A DNA stretch of 64,000 bases, from NCBI RefSeq assembly GCF_000308595.1, contig NZ_BAGA01000010.1:1-64000 (forward strand), in the 5' to 3' direction. The notes below the pieces were generated by a model. That model was not told the DNA's origin and did not search any database. It saw nothing but the letters and a program-made list of their open reading frames with translations. Shown piece by piece: positions 16,601 through 23,904 of this stretch (positions are counted from its first letter, which is position 1; each line of letters begins with the position of its first letter). The DNA comes from Nocardia higoensis NBRC 100133. GTDB taxonomy: Bacteria; Actinomycetota; Actinomycetes; Mycobacteriales; Mycobacteriaceae. Position numbers and translations under genes: made by a program.

Positions 16601-17595
16601 GCGCAGGCCACCACGGTCGCCTCGGTGGGGCCGTAGGTGTTCCACACCTCGCGGCCGGTGTCGTCCCCGCGCACCACCCGCTCGGCGAGTTCCGGCGGTA
16701 CCGCCTCGCCGCCGAAGATCAGCAAACGCACGGCATCCAGGGCTTCCGGCGGCCAGGTGGCGGCCAGCGTCGGTACCGTCGAGACCACGCTGATCTCGCG
16801 CCGGACCAGCCAGGGGCCGAGATCGGCGCCGGTGCGCACCAGTGCGCGCGGCGCGGGGACCAGGCACGCGCCGTGTCGCCAGGCCAGCCACATCTCCTCG
16901 CAGGAAGCGTCGAAGGCCACCGACAGGCCGGCCAGCACCCGGTCGCCCGGGCCGATCGGGGCGTCGCGCAGGAACAGTCGCGCCTCGGCGTCGACGAAGG
17001 CCGCGGCGCTGCGATGGGTGACGGCCACGCCCTTCGGGGTGCCGGTGGAACCCGAGGTGAAGATGATCCAGGCGTCGTCGTCGAGGCCGGTGTCGTCGCT
17101 GTTCGTGGTGCGGATCCGTTGGTCGTCGCCGGGATCGGCGTCGACGCGTGCGGTGTCGAACTCTTCGATGCCGGAGCCGGTGACCAGGACGCGGATGCCC
17201 GCCTCGCCGAAGACGAGTGTCGCGCGCTCGTCGGGGTCGTCCGCGTCGACGGGGACGTAGGCGGCGCCCGCGTAGAGGGTGGCGAGGATGGTCACGTAGA
17301 GCAGGCGGTTGCCCGAGGGCATCCTGATGCCGACCCGGTCGCCGCGAGTCACTCCGGCGGCGGCGAGTTCGTTCGCGCGGGCGGCGATTTCGTCGCGCAG
17401 TTCGGCGTAGGAGACAACCGTGTCGCCGTCGTCGATCGCGGGCGCGTCCGGGTGCGCGGCGACGGTGGCGTCGAGGATGTCGACCAGCGTGCGCGGGGCC
17501 GGAGCGAGCCCGCCGCGCGACAACGGATCGGGCTGTGGCCCCGGCTGCCGCGGCGCCGCCCCCGTCGCCGCATCGGCCTGTGGCTGGAGCATCAC
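13633..17595 (-). CDS. Pls/PosA-type membrane NRPS (poly-amino-acid synthetase-like)
   Basis: A 1320-aa protein. An adenylation domain (about residues 30-510) carries FTSGSTGTPKGVAVTHRS, NTYGPTEATVV, YRSGDLV, KLGGRRIELGEID and Lys509 in TSGKVDRD. A carrier domain follows with FFDLGGGSLAAA (Ser564 as phosphopantetheine site). The C-terminal 670 residues alternate three membrane-helix pairs with three left-handed-helix repeat domains. This is the layout of the epsilon-poly-L-lysine synthetase Pls. There is no condensation or thioesterase domain. By-eye pocket residues D-A-E-T-I-G-T-V-V-K resemble lysine codes. It probably polymerises a basic amino acid at the membrane. The product is inferred, not shown. 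Confidence 0.88.
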   Translation of the reverse strand: MMLQPQADAATGAAPRQPGPQPDPLSRGGLAPAPRTLVDILDATVAAHPDAPAIDDGDTVVSYAELRDEIAARANELAAAGVTRGDRVGIRMPSGNRLLYVTILATLYAGAAYVPVDADDPDERATLVFGEAGIRVLVTGSGIEEFDTARVDADPGDDQRIRTTNSDDTGLDDDAWIIFTSGSTGTPKGVAVTHRSAAAFVDAEARLFLRDAPIGPGDRVLAGLSVAFDASCEEMWLAWRHGACLVPAPRALVRTGADLGPWLVRREISVVSTVPTLAATWPPEALDAVRLLIFGGEAVPPELAERVVRGDDTGREVWNTYGPTEATVVACAAPLTGEGPVRIGLPLDGWDLAVVDATGNPVGEGESGELVIGGVGLARYLDPVKDAEKYAPAPRLGWERAYRSGDLVRNEAAGLVFLGRADDQIKLGGRRIELGEIDNALQHLPGVTAAAAAIRTTKAGNKILIGYLTGPDENYDLHAAREILAGQLPAPLVPRLALVEDMPTRTSGKVDRDALPWPLPRRAGDDADAGLSETARWVAAQWDAVLGAEVTDPGADFFDLGGGSLAAAQLVTALRERYPTVAVADLYDHPRFGALVTFLEQSAPAAAVENRTVEPTPRRAQLVQLLATVPLTTLTGLQWFTWLAIVGNVAAWSGSLPWLPRLSWWWALLAFLVFIAPIGRMTLCVLGARLLLRGVRPGRYPRGGAVHLRLWAAVRLSEASGAESLSGAPFMVPFARALGARVGTGVDLHTLPPVTGMLDLGDGACVEPEVDLSGYWLDGDIVHIGPIEVGAGAVVGSRSILLPGAKIGKGAEIAPGSAVAGRVKGGQEWAGSPAVKVGKARHRWPEQTPARARHWIVVFALTSMGLASLPVLALIAGAGWLAWCVRDTATLEDALLGAYGALPPAVLITLAAYAGATIVLVRLFSIGLTEGYHPVRSRVGWQAWATERLLDGARTFLFPLYASLLTPIWLRLLGAKVGKHVEASTVLLLPKFTTVADGAFLADDTMIAGYELGGGWLRIGEAKVGKRAFLGNSGMTAPGRRVPKNGLVAVLSAAPSKAKAGSSWVGSPPVRLRRAAESGDARRTFAPSPELKVARAFVETCRLIPVVVTFAIGLGVLFALAWLARTFGHPVAALLSGVTLLVAGAVAGAIAVAAKWLLVGRIRAGEHPLWSSFVWRNEVSDTFVETVAAPWFARAATGTAVLTLWLRALGARIGRGVWCESYWLPEADLVTLGDGATVERGCVVQTHLFHDRIMAMDTVVLEPGATLGPHCVALPAARIGAGATVGPASLVMRGDTVPASSSWWGNPIAPWARPHPEPTR

Positions 17596-17758
17596 GTCGT
17601 GCCTGCCTCTCCTGAAACCGTTCGCTCGGTGGTGATCGTCTGGCTCTCTTGCTTCGCAGCAGTTGTTTCACAGCATGGTTACCGGTTGGCGAACAGCGCG
17701 TGCGCCCGCTGCCACGGTACCTGCGATGCCGTCGAGAAATGGCCTGCGACCTGGTGAT

Positions 17759-17764
17759 TTGACA
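17759..17764 (+). promoter_or_regulatory. Possible -35 element before SAM-IV riboswitch
   Basis: TTGACA lies 31 bp before the riboswitch aptamer. No clear -10 hexamer at 17 bp is seen, so this is a weak promoter call. Confidence 0.3.
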
Positions 17765-17795
17765 TAGAGATCACAGATCTGCAAGCCTGGGAAAA

Positions 17796-17910
17796 GGTCA
17801 TGAGTACCAGCGTCAAGCCCCGGCTCGCTGGTCGGCAACCCTCCTCCGCGGTGGGGTGCTCCGGGTGACGACCTGGCCGCCGTCCGACCGGACGCGGCAA
17901 GCGCGGACTC
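17796..17910 (+). promoter_or_regulatory. SAM-IV riboswitch
   Basis: The segment GGTCATGAGTACCAGCGTCA, then AGCCCCGGCTCGCTGG, GGCAACCCTCC, CGCGGTGGGGTGCTCCGGGT and GACGACC, matches the actinobacterial SAM-IV aptamer I remember from mycobacteria almost base for base, including the closing GGTCATGA/GACGACC helix and the downstream pseudoknot region ending GCAAGCGCGGACTC. SAM-IV elements bind S-adenosylmethionine and turn expression off. It lies 45 bp before the class V aminotransferase, placing that gene in sulfur or methionine metabolism. Confidence 0.9.
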
Positions 17911-17955
17911 GACGACTCCATGATCTCGGGTCCATGAGCCGACGGGATTTTCGTC

Positions 17956-19275
17956 ATGACTGCTGTGCTGACCGGGACCAACCGCGCCGCCTTCGCCCGG
18001 GTTTCCGGCGACGACCTGCGGGTGCCTCTCGTCCAGGGCGGGACCACCGCCTACGCCAACTTCGACTACGCCGCGAGCGCTCCCGCGCTGGCGCAGGTCA
18101 CCGACCACATCCAGCGGCTGCTGCCCTTCTACGCCAGCGTGCACCGCGGCGCGGGCTACGCCTCCCGGATCTCCACCGAGTGCTACGAGTCCGCCCGCGA
18201 CTCGGTGGCCGGCTTCCTCGACGCCTGCGACGACCAGGTCGTGGTGTTCACCCGCAACACCACCGATTCGCTGAACCTACTGGCCGCCTGCGTGCCCGGC
18301 GAGACCGTGGTGCTCGACATCGAGCACCACGCCAACTTCCTGCCGTGGACCCGCAACGGCCGTCGCGTGGTCGGCGCCGCCGACACGATCGCCGAGACCC
18401 TGGCCCGGATCGAGGCGGAACTGGCGGCCCGGCCCGCCGCGCTGCTCGCCGTGACCGGCGCCTCCAATGTCACCGGCGAGGTGCTGCCGGTGACCGAACT
18501 GGCCGAGATCGCGCACCGGCACGGCGCCCGGCTGCTCTGCGACGCCGCGCAACTCGCGCCCCATCGCCGGATCTCGTTGCGCGACAGCGGGATCGATTAC
18601 CTCGCGTTCTCCGGGCACAAGCTCTACGCCCCGTTCGGCGCCGGTGTGCTGGTCGGGCGGCGGGACTGGCTCGACGCCGCGCAGCCCTATCTGGCCGGCG
18701 GCGGCGCGGTCCGCGAGGTCACCGTCGACGACGCGCAGTGGGCGTGCGCGCCGCAGCGGCACGAAGCCGGTTCACCGAATGTGCTCGGCGCGGCCGCGAT
18801 CGCCGCGGCCTGTGATGCGCTGGCCGCCATCGACTCCGACGACCATCTCGCGCACGAGCGGGCGCTGACCGAGCGGCTGCGCGCCGGTCTGTGCGCGATT
18901 CCCGGCGTCGAGACGCTACGGGTGTTCGCCGACAGCACCGATTGCGTCGGCATCGTCGCCTTCACGGTCGCCGGTGTCGAACCCGGCGAGGTGGCGGCCT
19001 ATCTGTCCGCCGAGCACGGCATCGGCGTGCGCGACGGTCGCTTCTGTGCCCATCCGCTGCTGTCGAGGCTCGGACTCGGCGCGGCCCTGCGGGCCAGCGT
19101 CGGTCTCGGCACGACCGCCGACCAGGTCGATCGTCTCGTCGATGCGGTAGCCCGGCTCGTCGAAGCCGGTCCAGGCTGGGATTATGCCCAGGTCGCCGGG
19201 CATTGGCATCCGGTGCCCGAAACGCGTTCGCTGACCGCCGATTCCGCGAGCGGCGCCGCGCCCTGCGTCGGCTGA
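17956..19275 (+). CDS. Class V PLP-dependent aminotransferase (cysteine desulfurase-like)
   Basis: A 439-aa protein of the aminotransferase class V/NifS-like fold. Seen: NFDYAASAPAL near the N-terminus, FTRNTTDSLNLL for phosphate binding, EHHANFLPW, and CDAAQLAPHR with the PLP-pyridine Asp. Lys222 in SGHKLYAPFGAGVL is the predicted Schiff-base lysine. Control by a SAM-IV riboswitch suggests a role in sulfur amino-acid metabolism, for example cysteine or selenocysteine lyase. The exact reaction is uncertain. The last 30 residues are low-complexity and probably not conserved. Confidence 0.88.
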   Translation: MTAVLTGTNRAAFARVSGDDLRVPLVQGGTTAYANFDYAASAPALAQVTDHIQRLLPFYASVHRGAGYASRISTECYESARDSVAGFLDACDDQVVVFTRNTTDSLNLLAACVPGETVVLDIEHHANFLPWTRNGRRVVGAADTIAETLARIEAELAARPAALLAVTGASNVTGEVLPVTELAEIAHRHGARLLCDAAQLAPHRRISLRDSGIDYLAFSGHKLYAPFGAGVLVGRRDWLDAAQPYLAGGGAVREVTVDDAQWACAPQRHEAGSPNVLGAAAIAAACDALAAIDSDDHLAHERALTERLRAGLCAIPGVETLRVFADSTDCVGIVAFTVAGVEPGEVAAYLSAEHGIGVRDGRFCAHPLLSRLGLGAALRASVGLGTTADQVDRLVDAVARLVEAGPGWDYAQVAGHWHPVPETRSLTADSASGAAPCVG

Positions 19276-19458
19276 GCGCTCGGTGCTTCCTGTCGGTCCG
19301 GTGCCTTCTGCCCGCGCTGCGCTGTCCGCCTGTGCGGCGCCGGCTGTCGAAAATCCCCCTGCGCTCGGATCGAGGCGGTAGAGCTCGGCGATCCCGCCCC
19401 GGCGGGACCTGTTCTGCGACCTGATCGCGCGGGGGTTGGTACAGCAGGTGCTCAGGGC

Positions 19459-20010
19459 TCAGCCCTCCAGTTCGGACGGACGGTGGTAGCGGCCGTTGTA
19501 GTACAGCAGCGGCGAGGCGGCCGGACGCTCGCCGGTCTCGTCGTGCACGCGGGTGACCAGGCCGATGAAGATGGTGTGGTCGCCGACCGCGATGCGCTGG
19601 TGCACGGCCGCGCGGACCCAGATGGGGGTGCCGTGCAGGACCGGCTCGCCGCTGTCGAGGGTGGTCCACAGCGAGGAGTCGGAGAACCGCTCGGTGGCGG
19701 TGCGGGAGAAGCGCTGCGCGATGTGGCGCTGATGCTCGCCGAGGAAATGGATCACCACCGAGTCGGCGGCCAGCAGGGCCGTCAGGCTCGAGGAGGTGTG
19801 CGCGATGTTGAACGACACCAGCGGCGGCTCCAGCGACAGCGACGCGAACGAGGTGGCGGTGAAGCCCACCGGCCCGTTCGCCGAATCGAGGGTGACGACG
19901 GTGACGCCGGCCGGGTAGTGCCGCATCGACGCCCGGTACTGGTCGGCGGTGATGCCGCTGACGTCGTCGGGGACTTCCAGGCCCGTCTCGGGCGGGGGTA
20001 CTTCACTCAC
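19459..20010 (-). CDS. Flavin reductase-like FMN-binding protein
   Basis: A 183-aa protein from GTG 20010. It has the flavin_reduct split-barrel pattern: [58 protein letters not shown] and the C-terminal [12 protein letters not shown] plus [12 protein letters not shown]. Such proteins reduce FMN/FAD with NAD(P)H to supply two-component monooxygenases. No monooxygenase component lies next to it, so its partner is unknown. It is convergent with the aminotransferase; the 183-bp gap contains a small TCCCGCC/GGCGGGA hairpin at 19392-19407. Confidence 0.88.
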   Translation of the reverse strand: MSEVPPPETGLEVPDDVSGITADQYRASMRHYPAGVTVVTLDSANGPVGFTATSFASLSLEPPLVSFNIAHTSSSLTALLAADSVVIHFLGEHQRHIAQRFSRTATERFSDSSLWTTLDSGEPVLHGTPIWVRAAVHQRIAVGDHTIFIGLVTRVHDETGERPAASPLLYYNGRYHRPSELEG

Positions 20011-20214
20011 ATCACGAAAGCTACGCCGGTTGCCGGGCCCGCGGACGACCCCTGTGCCGTGCCGCTGTCCGCGCCTTCCATCGAATCAGCTTGCTGACCA
20101 GCGAGAACACCGTCGCCGCCGCGGTACGTCGAGGATTCGATCCACGCGGAAGGAAAATCCACGCCGGGCGGCACGTCCGCTCAGGTCCTGGTTTGTACGC
20201 CGTCAGGCAGCCGA

Positions 20215-20220
20215 TACGCT
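20215..20220 (+). promoter_or_regulatory. Leaderless -10 box of the crotonase gene
   Basis: TACGCT (TANNNT) ends 6 nt before ATG 20227, so transcription probably begins at the start codon. No ribosome site is visible. Confidence 0.45.
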
Positions 20221-20226
20221 GGGCGG

Positions 20227-21048
20227 ATGACTGATTGGCAGGCTTTCACCGTCGAGATCGACGATCATGTCGCCCGGGTGACCTTGACCGGCCCCGGCAA
20301 GGGCAACGCGATGGGACCGGATTTCTGGAAAGAGCTCCCCGAGATCTTCGCCCGGCTCGACGCCGACCCGCAGGTCCGCGCGGTGGTTCTCACCGGCAGC
20401 GGCAAGCACTTCTCCTACGGACTCGACCTGCCTGCGATGTCGGGCACCTTCGGCCCGCTGCTGGCCGACCGGGCGCTGGCCGCGCCGCGCACCGATTTCC
20501 TCAAGGAGATCCGCCGGTTGCAGGCCTCGATCAACTCGGTCGCCGAGTGCTCCAAGCCGGTCATCGCCGCGGTGGCCGGATGGTGCATCGGCGGCGGCGT
20601 CGATCTGATCTCGGCCGCCGACATCCGGCTGGCCAGCGCCGACGCGCAGTTCAGCATCCGCGAGGCAAAGGTGGCCATCGTCGCCGATGTCGGCTCGCTG
20701 CAGCGCCTGCCCGGCATCATCGGCGAGGGCCACCTGCGCGAACTGACCTACACCGGCAAGGACATCGACGCCGCGCGCGCGGAGAAGATCGGCCTGGTCA
20801 ACGACGTGTACCCGGACAAGGACGCGCTGCTGGAGGCCGCGCACGCGCTGGCGAACGAGATCGCCGCCAACCCGCCGCTGGTGGTCCAGGGCGCCAAGGA
20901 CGTGCTCGAGCAGCGCCGCGTGAACGACATCACCGAGGGCCTGCGCTACGTCTCGGCATGGAACGCGGCGTTCCTGCCCTCGGAGGATCTGACCGAGGCC
21001 ATCCAGGCCGTCTTCGAGAAGCGCGCCCCGGAGTTCAAGGGCCGCTGA
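20227..21048 (+). CDS. Enoyl-CoA hydratase/isomerase, dienoyl-CoA isomerase-like
   Basis: A 273-aa crotonase-fold protein. The oxyanion motifs are [13 protein letters not shown] and [18 protein letters not shown]. The positions of the three acidic residues of rat delta3,5-delta2,4-dienoyl-CoA isomerase are all acidic here: Asp in GGGVDL, Glu in SIREAKVA, and Asp in [12 protein letters not shown]. This favours dienoyl-CoA isomerase over simple hydratase activity. It acts in beta-oxidation of odd-position double bonds, in the cytosol. It appears monocistronic, with a hairpin terminator 41 bp downstream. Confidence 0.88.
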   Translation: MTDWQAFTVEIDDHVARVTLTGPGKGNAMGPDFWKELPEIFARLDADPQVRAVVLTGSGKHFSYGLDLPAMSGTFGPLLADRALAAPRTDFLKEIRRLQASINSVAECSKPVIAAVAGWCIGGGVDLISAADIRLASADAQFSIREAKVAIVADVGSLQRLPGIIGEGHLRELTYTGKDIDAARAEKIGLVNDVYPDKDALLEAAHALANEIAANPPLVVQGAKDVLEQRRVNDITEGLRYVSAWNAAFLPSEDLTEAIQAVFEKRAPEFKGR

Positions 21049-21088
21049 GGTTTTCGTGCGCCGGGTCGGTCCGGCGCCGGGTGCTCGT

Positions 21089-21119
21089 CGAGCCCGCCGG
21101 AGTTTCTCCGGCGGGCTCG
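21089..21119 (+). terminator. Hairpin terminator after the crotonase gene
   Basis: A 14-bp perfect stem, CGAGCCCGCCGGAG with CTCCGGCGGGCTCG, and a TTT loop, followed by TTCGTG. Confidence 0.8.
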
Positions 21120-21306
21120 TTCGTGTCCGGGGCCGGCTCGCGGGCGCCCGGCCGCCGGTGGTGGCCGACCGCGAGTTCGAGGCAGTGCGTGCGGTGCCTA
21201 CCCGGGGTGCGTCACGCACGTCCGAGGGTGGGGACGGTGAGTACCGCCAGGGTGGGCCGGAACGCCCCCTTGGGGTGGCTGTGCAGGGGTTTCCCGATCC
21301 GTAACT

Positions 21307-21329
21307 TTGATCTCGGCAACCGAGATCAA
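21307..21329. promoter_or_regulatory. 10-bp perfect palindrome before small secreted protein gene
   Basis: TTGATCTCGG-CAA-CCGAGATCAA lies 31-53 bp before ATG 21360. It could be an operator near the transcription start or a 5'-UTR hairpin. The ribosome site AGGAG at 21349 lies outside the repeat. Confidence 0.55.
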
Positions 21330-21359
21330 CAACTACCGAACACCGATCAGGAGCACGAA

Positions 21360-21614
21360 ATGCGCATCAAATCCTTCATCGCCGCCGCCGCGCTGGCCAC
21401 CGCGACCGTCGCCGGGGTGTCGACGGCCGCGACCGCCACCGCCGCCGCGCCGACCGAGAGCACCTACCAGGCCGCCTACTACGAGGGCACCTACATCGGC
21501 ACCTACGCCACCCTGGCGGCCTGCCGCGCCGACGGCGAAGCGCCGAGCACCGGCGGCTGGTACTGGGAGTGCATCGAGACCTGGGACGGCTACGACCTCT
21601 ACATCTACTACTGA
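21360..21614 (+). CDS. Small secreted hypothetical protein
   Basis: An 84-aa protein from ATG 21360 with AGGAG 7 nt upstream. A signal peptide is clear ([20 protein letters not shown], with cleavage likely after ATATAAA near residue 30). The mature peptide is about 54 residues and aromatic-rich, with Tyr/Trp clusters ([38 protein letters not shown]) and two cysteines that could form one disulfide. I recognise no named family, though small secreted proteins of this style are common in Nocardia and Rhodococcus. It is a single-gene unit between a palindrome and a terminator. Confidence 0.75.
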   Translation: MRIKSFIAAAALATATVAGVSTAATATAAAPTESTYQAAYYEGTYIGTYATLAACRADGEAPSTGGWYWECIETWDGYDLYIYY

Positions 21615-21650
21615 TCCACAGCTGTCCCCGGCTGCACCGGCCGATAGCCA

Positions 21651-21681
21651 CCGAGCACGGTTCCCCCACCACCGTGCTCGG
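21651..21681 (+). terminator. Terminator of the small secreted protein gene
   Basis: CCGAGCACGGT pairs with ACCGTGCTCGG (11 bp, 9-nt loop), 37 bp after the stop. Confidence 0.7.
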
Positions 21682-21689
21682 ACAGAGGG

Positions 21690-21724
21690 AAAGGGACGTC
21701 CGGCATCGTGCCGGACGTCCCTTT
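21690..21724. terminator. Hairpin between convergent secreted protein and ppa genes
   Basis: AAAGGGACGTCCGGCA pairs with TGCCGGACGTCCCTTT (16 bp, TCG loop). A/T tails on both sides allow it to act in either direction; it lies 30 bp past the ppa stop. Confidence 0.8.
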
Positions 21725-21753
21725 CGCCGTTCCCGGGGCAGAGGGGGAGGGGC

Positions 21754-22245
21754 TCAGTGGCCGCCCTTCTCCTCCAGCCGCGCGAAGGAGGCGCTGATCT
21801 CGGCCTCGGCCTCGGCGCGACCGACCCACTCCGAGCCCTTCACGTACTTGCCCGGCTCGAGATCCTTGTAGCGCTCGAAGAAGTGCTTGATCGCGGCCAG
21901 CTCGAACTCCGGGACGTCGGCGAGATCCTGGATGTGATCCCAGCGCGGGTCGCCCGCGGGCACACACAGCACCTTGGCGTCGCCGCCGGCCTCGTCCTCC
22001 ATCTTGTACATAGCGACCGGACGCGCCTCGACGATGACGCCGGGGAACACCGATTCCGCCAGCAGGACGAGCGCGTCCAGCGGATCGCCGTCCTCACCGA
22101 GGGTGTTCTCGATGAAGCCGTAGTCGGCGGGATAGGCCATCGACGTGTAGAGGTAGCGGTCGAGGCGGACCCGGCCGGTTTCGTGGTCGACCTCGTACTT
22201 GTTGCGGGAACCCTTCGGGATCTCGATGGTGACGTCGAACTCCAC
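21754..22245 (-). CDS. ppa: Inorganic pyrophosphatase
   Basis: A 163-aa family I soluble pyrophosphatase that hydrolyses PPi to two phosphates with Mg2+. It shows [38 protein letters not shown] (the family signature with metal-binding Asp residues), and [18 protein letters not shown], with the usual length. The GTG start at 22245 has AGGAGGAG just upstream. It is divergent from dacB, matching the mycobacterial Rv3628/Rv3627c arrangement from memory. Its two partners in this window, tilS and hpt, both release or use PPi chemistry. Confidence 0.97.
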   Translation of the reverse strand: MEFDVTIEIPKGSRNKYEVDHETGRVRLDRYLYTSMAYPADYGFIENTLGEDGDPLDALVLLAESVFPGVIVEARPVAMYKMEDEAGGDAKVLCVPAGDPRWDHIQDLADVPEFELAAIKHFFERYKDLEPGKYVKGSEWVGRAEAEAEISASFARLEEKGGH

Positions 22246-22406
22246 GCCATCTCCTCCTGTGCTTCATCTGGGGGCGCGAGCAGGCGCGCTGCCGACTCGC
22301 CCGACTGTCGGGGAGAACGGTAGCCGAACACCGATAGTGTGAGTGGTGCGGATACGGGTGCGCCGGGCGGGTGCGCGGTGGGCGGAGTCAGGGAGACGAC
22401 GGGCAC

Positions 22407-23891
22407 GTGGTTGGGAACGACAAGAGGATCGGCGACTTGGCCACGCGCAGGCGCAGACGCCTGTGGATTTCGGTGGTCGCGACGTTCGCCGTGCTCGCGC
22501 TGCTGGCGGGGACAGCGGCGCTGGTGGTGCGGCCGTGGACCCCGGAATTCCGGCACGGCGGACTGACCATCGCCGAATCACCCGCACCGGTGAAGGCCTT
22601 CCCCCGGCTGCAGCCCGCCGACGGCAACGGCGCGCCCAGCCCGGCCGCGGTGGCCGCCGCGCTGGCCGAGCCGATCACCAACCCGGACCTGGGGGATTTC
22701 TCCGGCGTGGTCACCGACGCCGAGACCGGGACGACGCTGTGGAGCTCCGACGCCGACGAGCCCCGAATCCCCTCCTCCACCAACAAGGTGCTGACCACCG
22801 CGGCCGCGCTGCTGGCGCTGCCCGCGGATCAGCGGCTGGTCACCAAGGTCGTCGCGGGTGCCGCGCCGAACGAGCTGGTGCTCGTGGGCGGCGGCGATCC
22901 GACGCTCACCGCCCAGCCGGACGGCAAGGGGTATTACCCCGATGCGGCCGAACTGTCGGATCTGGCCGATCGGATCCGGGCGTCCGGGCGCACGGTCGAC
23001 ACCATCGTGGTGGACACCTCGCGCTACGCCGGGCCGACCATGGCCCAGGGCTGGGTGGACATCGATGTGCAGGAGGGGTCGATCGCGCCGATCGAACCGG
23101 TGATGATCGACGGCGGCCGTGCCGAGGCGCTGGTCGAGTACTCCCCGCGGACCACCACCCCGGCGCTGGACGCCGGACGCGCCCTGGCCCTCGCCCTCGG
23201 GCTGGATCCGAACCGGGTGCGGACCGGGACCGCCGAACCCACGGCCGCCGAGGTGGCCTCGGTGTCATCGGCGCCGCTGCGCGACCGCCTGCGCGCGATG
23301 ATGCTGCACTCGGACAATGTGCTCGCCGAGACCATCGGCCGTGAGATCGCGCTGGCCACCGGCCACCAACCCACCTTCGACGGCGCGGCGGCCGCGGTGC
23401 GCGCGACGCTCGAGGGTGCCGGCTTCGATCTGACCGGAGTGGTGCTGCACGACTCCAGCGGCCTGTCGACCGACGACCGGCTGCCCGCGCGGCTGCTGAA
23501 CGACATCCTCGCCGCCGCCGCGCAGGCAGGCGGCGAGATCCCGGAGTCCGGCGACGGTCCGACCGCCGCCACCGCCACCGCGGCGAGCGGCGGCACCGAT
23601 GCGGACACCGCCGACCACGCGAAGCTCACCCCGCTGCTGGACGCGCTGCCTGTCGCGGGCGCGACCGGGTCGCTGAGCTCGCGTTATGTCCAGCAGAACC
23701 GGGAGGGCGCGGGCTGGGTGCGCGCCAAGACCGGAACTCTCACGGTTGCCAGCACGTTGGCCGGGTATGTGCTCGATCGAGACGGGCGGGTGCTGACCTT
23801 CGCGTTGATGTCGAACGATCGGCCGCCGGAGGTGAGCAGACCGGCGCTGGACGCCATCGCGCGCACATTACGCAATTGTGGATGCTCGTGA
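22407..23891 (+). CDS. dacB: D-Ala-D-Ala carboxypeptidase/endopeptidase (PBP4 type)
   Basis: About 494 aa from GTG 22407; an upstream in-frame GTG at 22371 is possible. A basic N-terminus (TRRRRRLW) and one membrane helix (ISVVATFAVLALLAGTAALVV) anchor it outside the membrane. Penicillin-binding motifs of the S13 family are present: SSTNK (SxxK, near residue 124), HSDN (SxN) and AKTGTL (KTG). It trims or cleaves peptidoglycan cross-links. Its stop is 13 bp before the preferred start of the Zn-protease gene, so they are probably an operon with tilS and hpt. Confidence 0.93.
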   Translation: MVGNDKRIGDLATRRRRRLWISVVATFAVLALLAGTAALVVRPWTPEFRHGGLTIAESPAPVKAFPRLQPADGNGAPSPAAVAAALAEPITNPDLGDFSGVVTDAETGTTLWSSDADEPRIPSSTNKVLTTAAALLALPADQRLVTKVVAGAAPNELVLVGGGDPTLTAQPDGKGYYPDAAELSDLADRIRASGRTVDTIVVDTSRYAGPTMAQGWVDIDVQEGSIAPIEPVMIDGGRAEALVEYSPRTTTPALDAGRALALALGLDPNRVRTGTAEPTAAEVASVSSAPLRDRLRAMMLHSDNVLAETIGREIALATGHQPTFDGAAAAVRATLEGAGFDLTGVVLHDSSGLSTDDRLPARLLNDILAAAAQAGGEIPESGDGPTAATATAASGGTDADTADHAKLTPLLDALPVAGATGSLSSRYVQQNREGAGWVRAKTGTLTVASTLAGYVLDRDGRVLTFALMSNDRPPEVSRPALDAIARTLRNCGCS

Positions 23892-23904
23892 TGGGTGGTT
23901 GACC

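Noticed and set aside
13543..17757. A 1404-codon plus-strand frame opposite the NRPS
   Set aside because: The minus strand encodes unmistakable adenylation and carrier motifs; the plus frame reads as Gly/Arg/Gln-rich low complexity.
19392..19407. Hairpin TCCCGCC-CC-GGCGGGA as a firm terminator
   Set aside because: The stem is short with a 2-nt loop; noted under the flavin reductase but not called separately.
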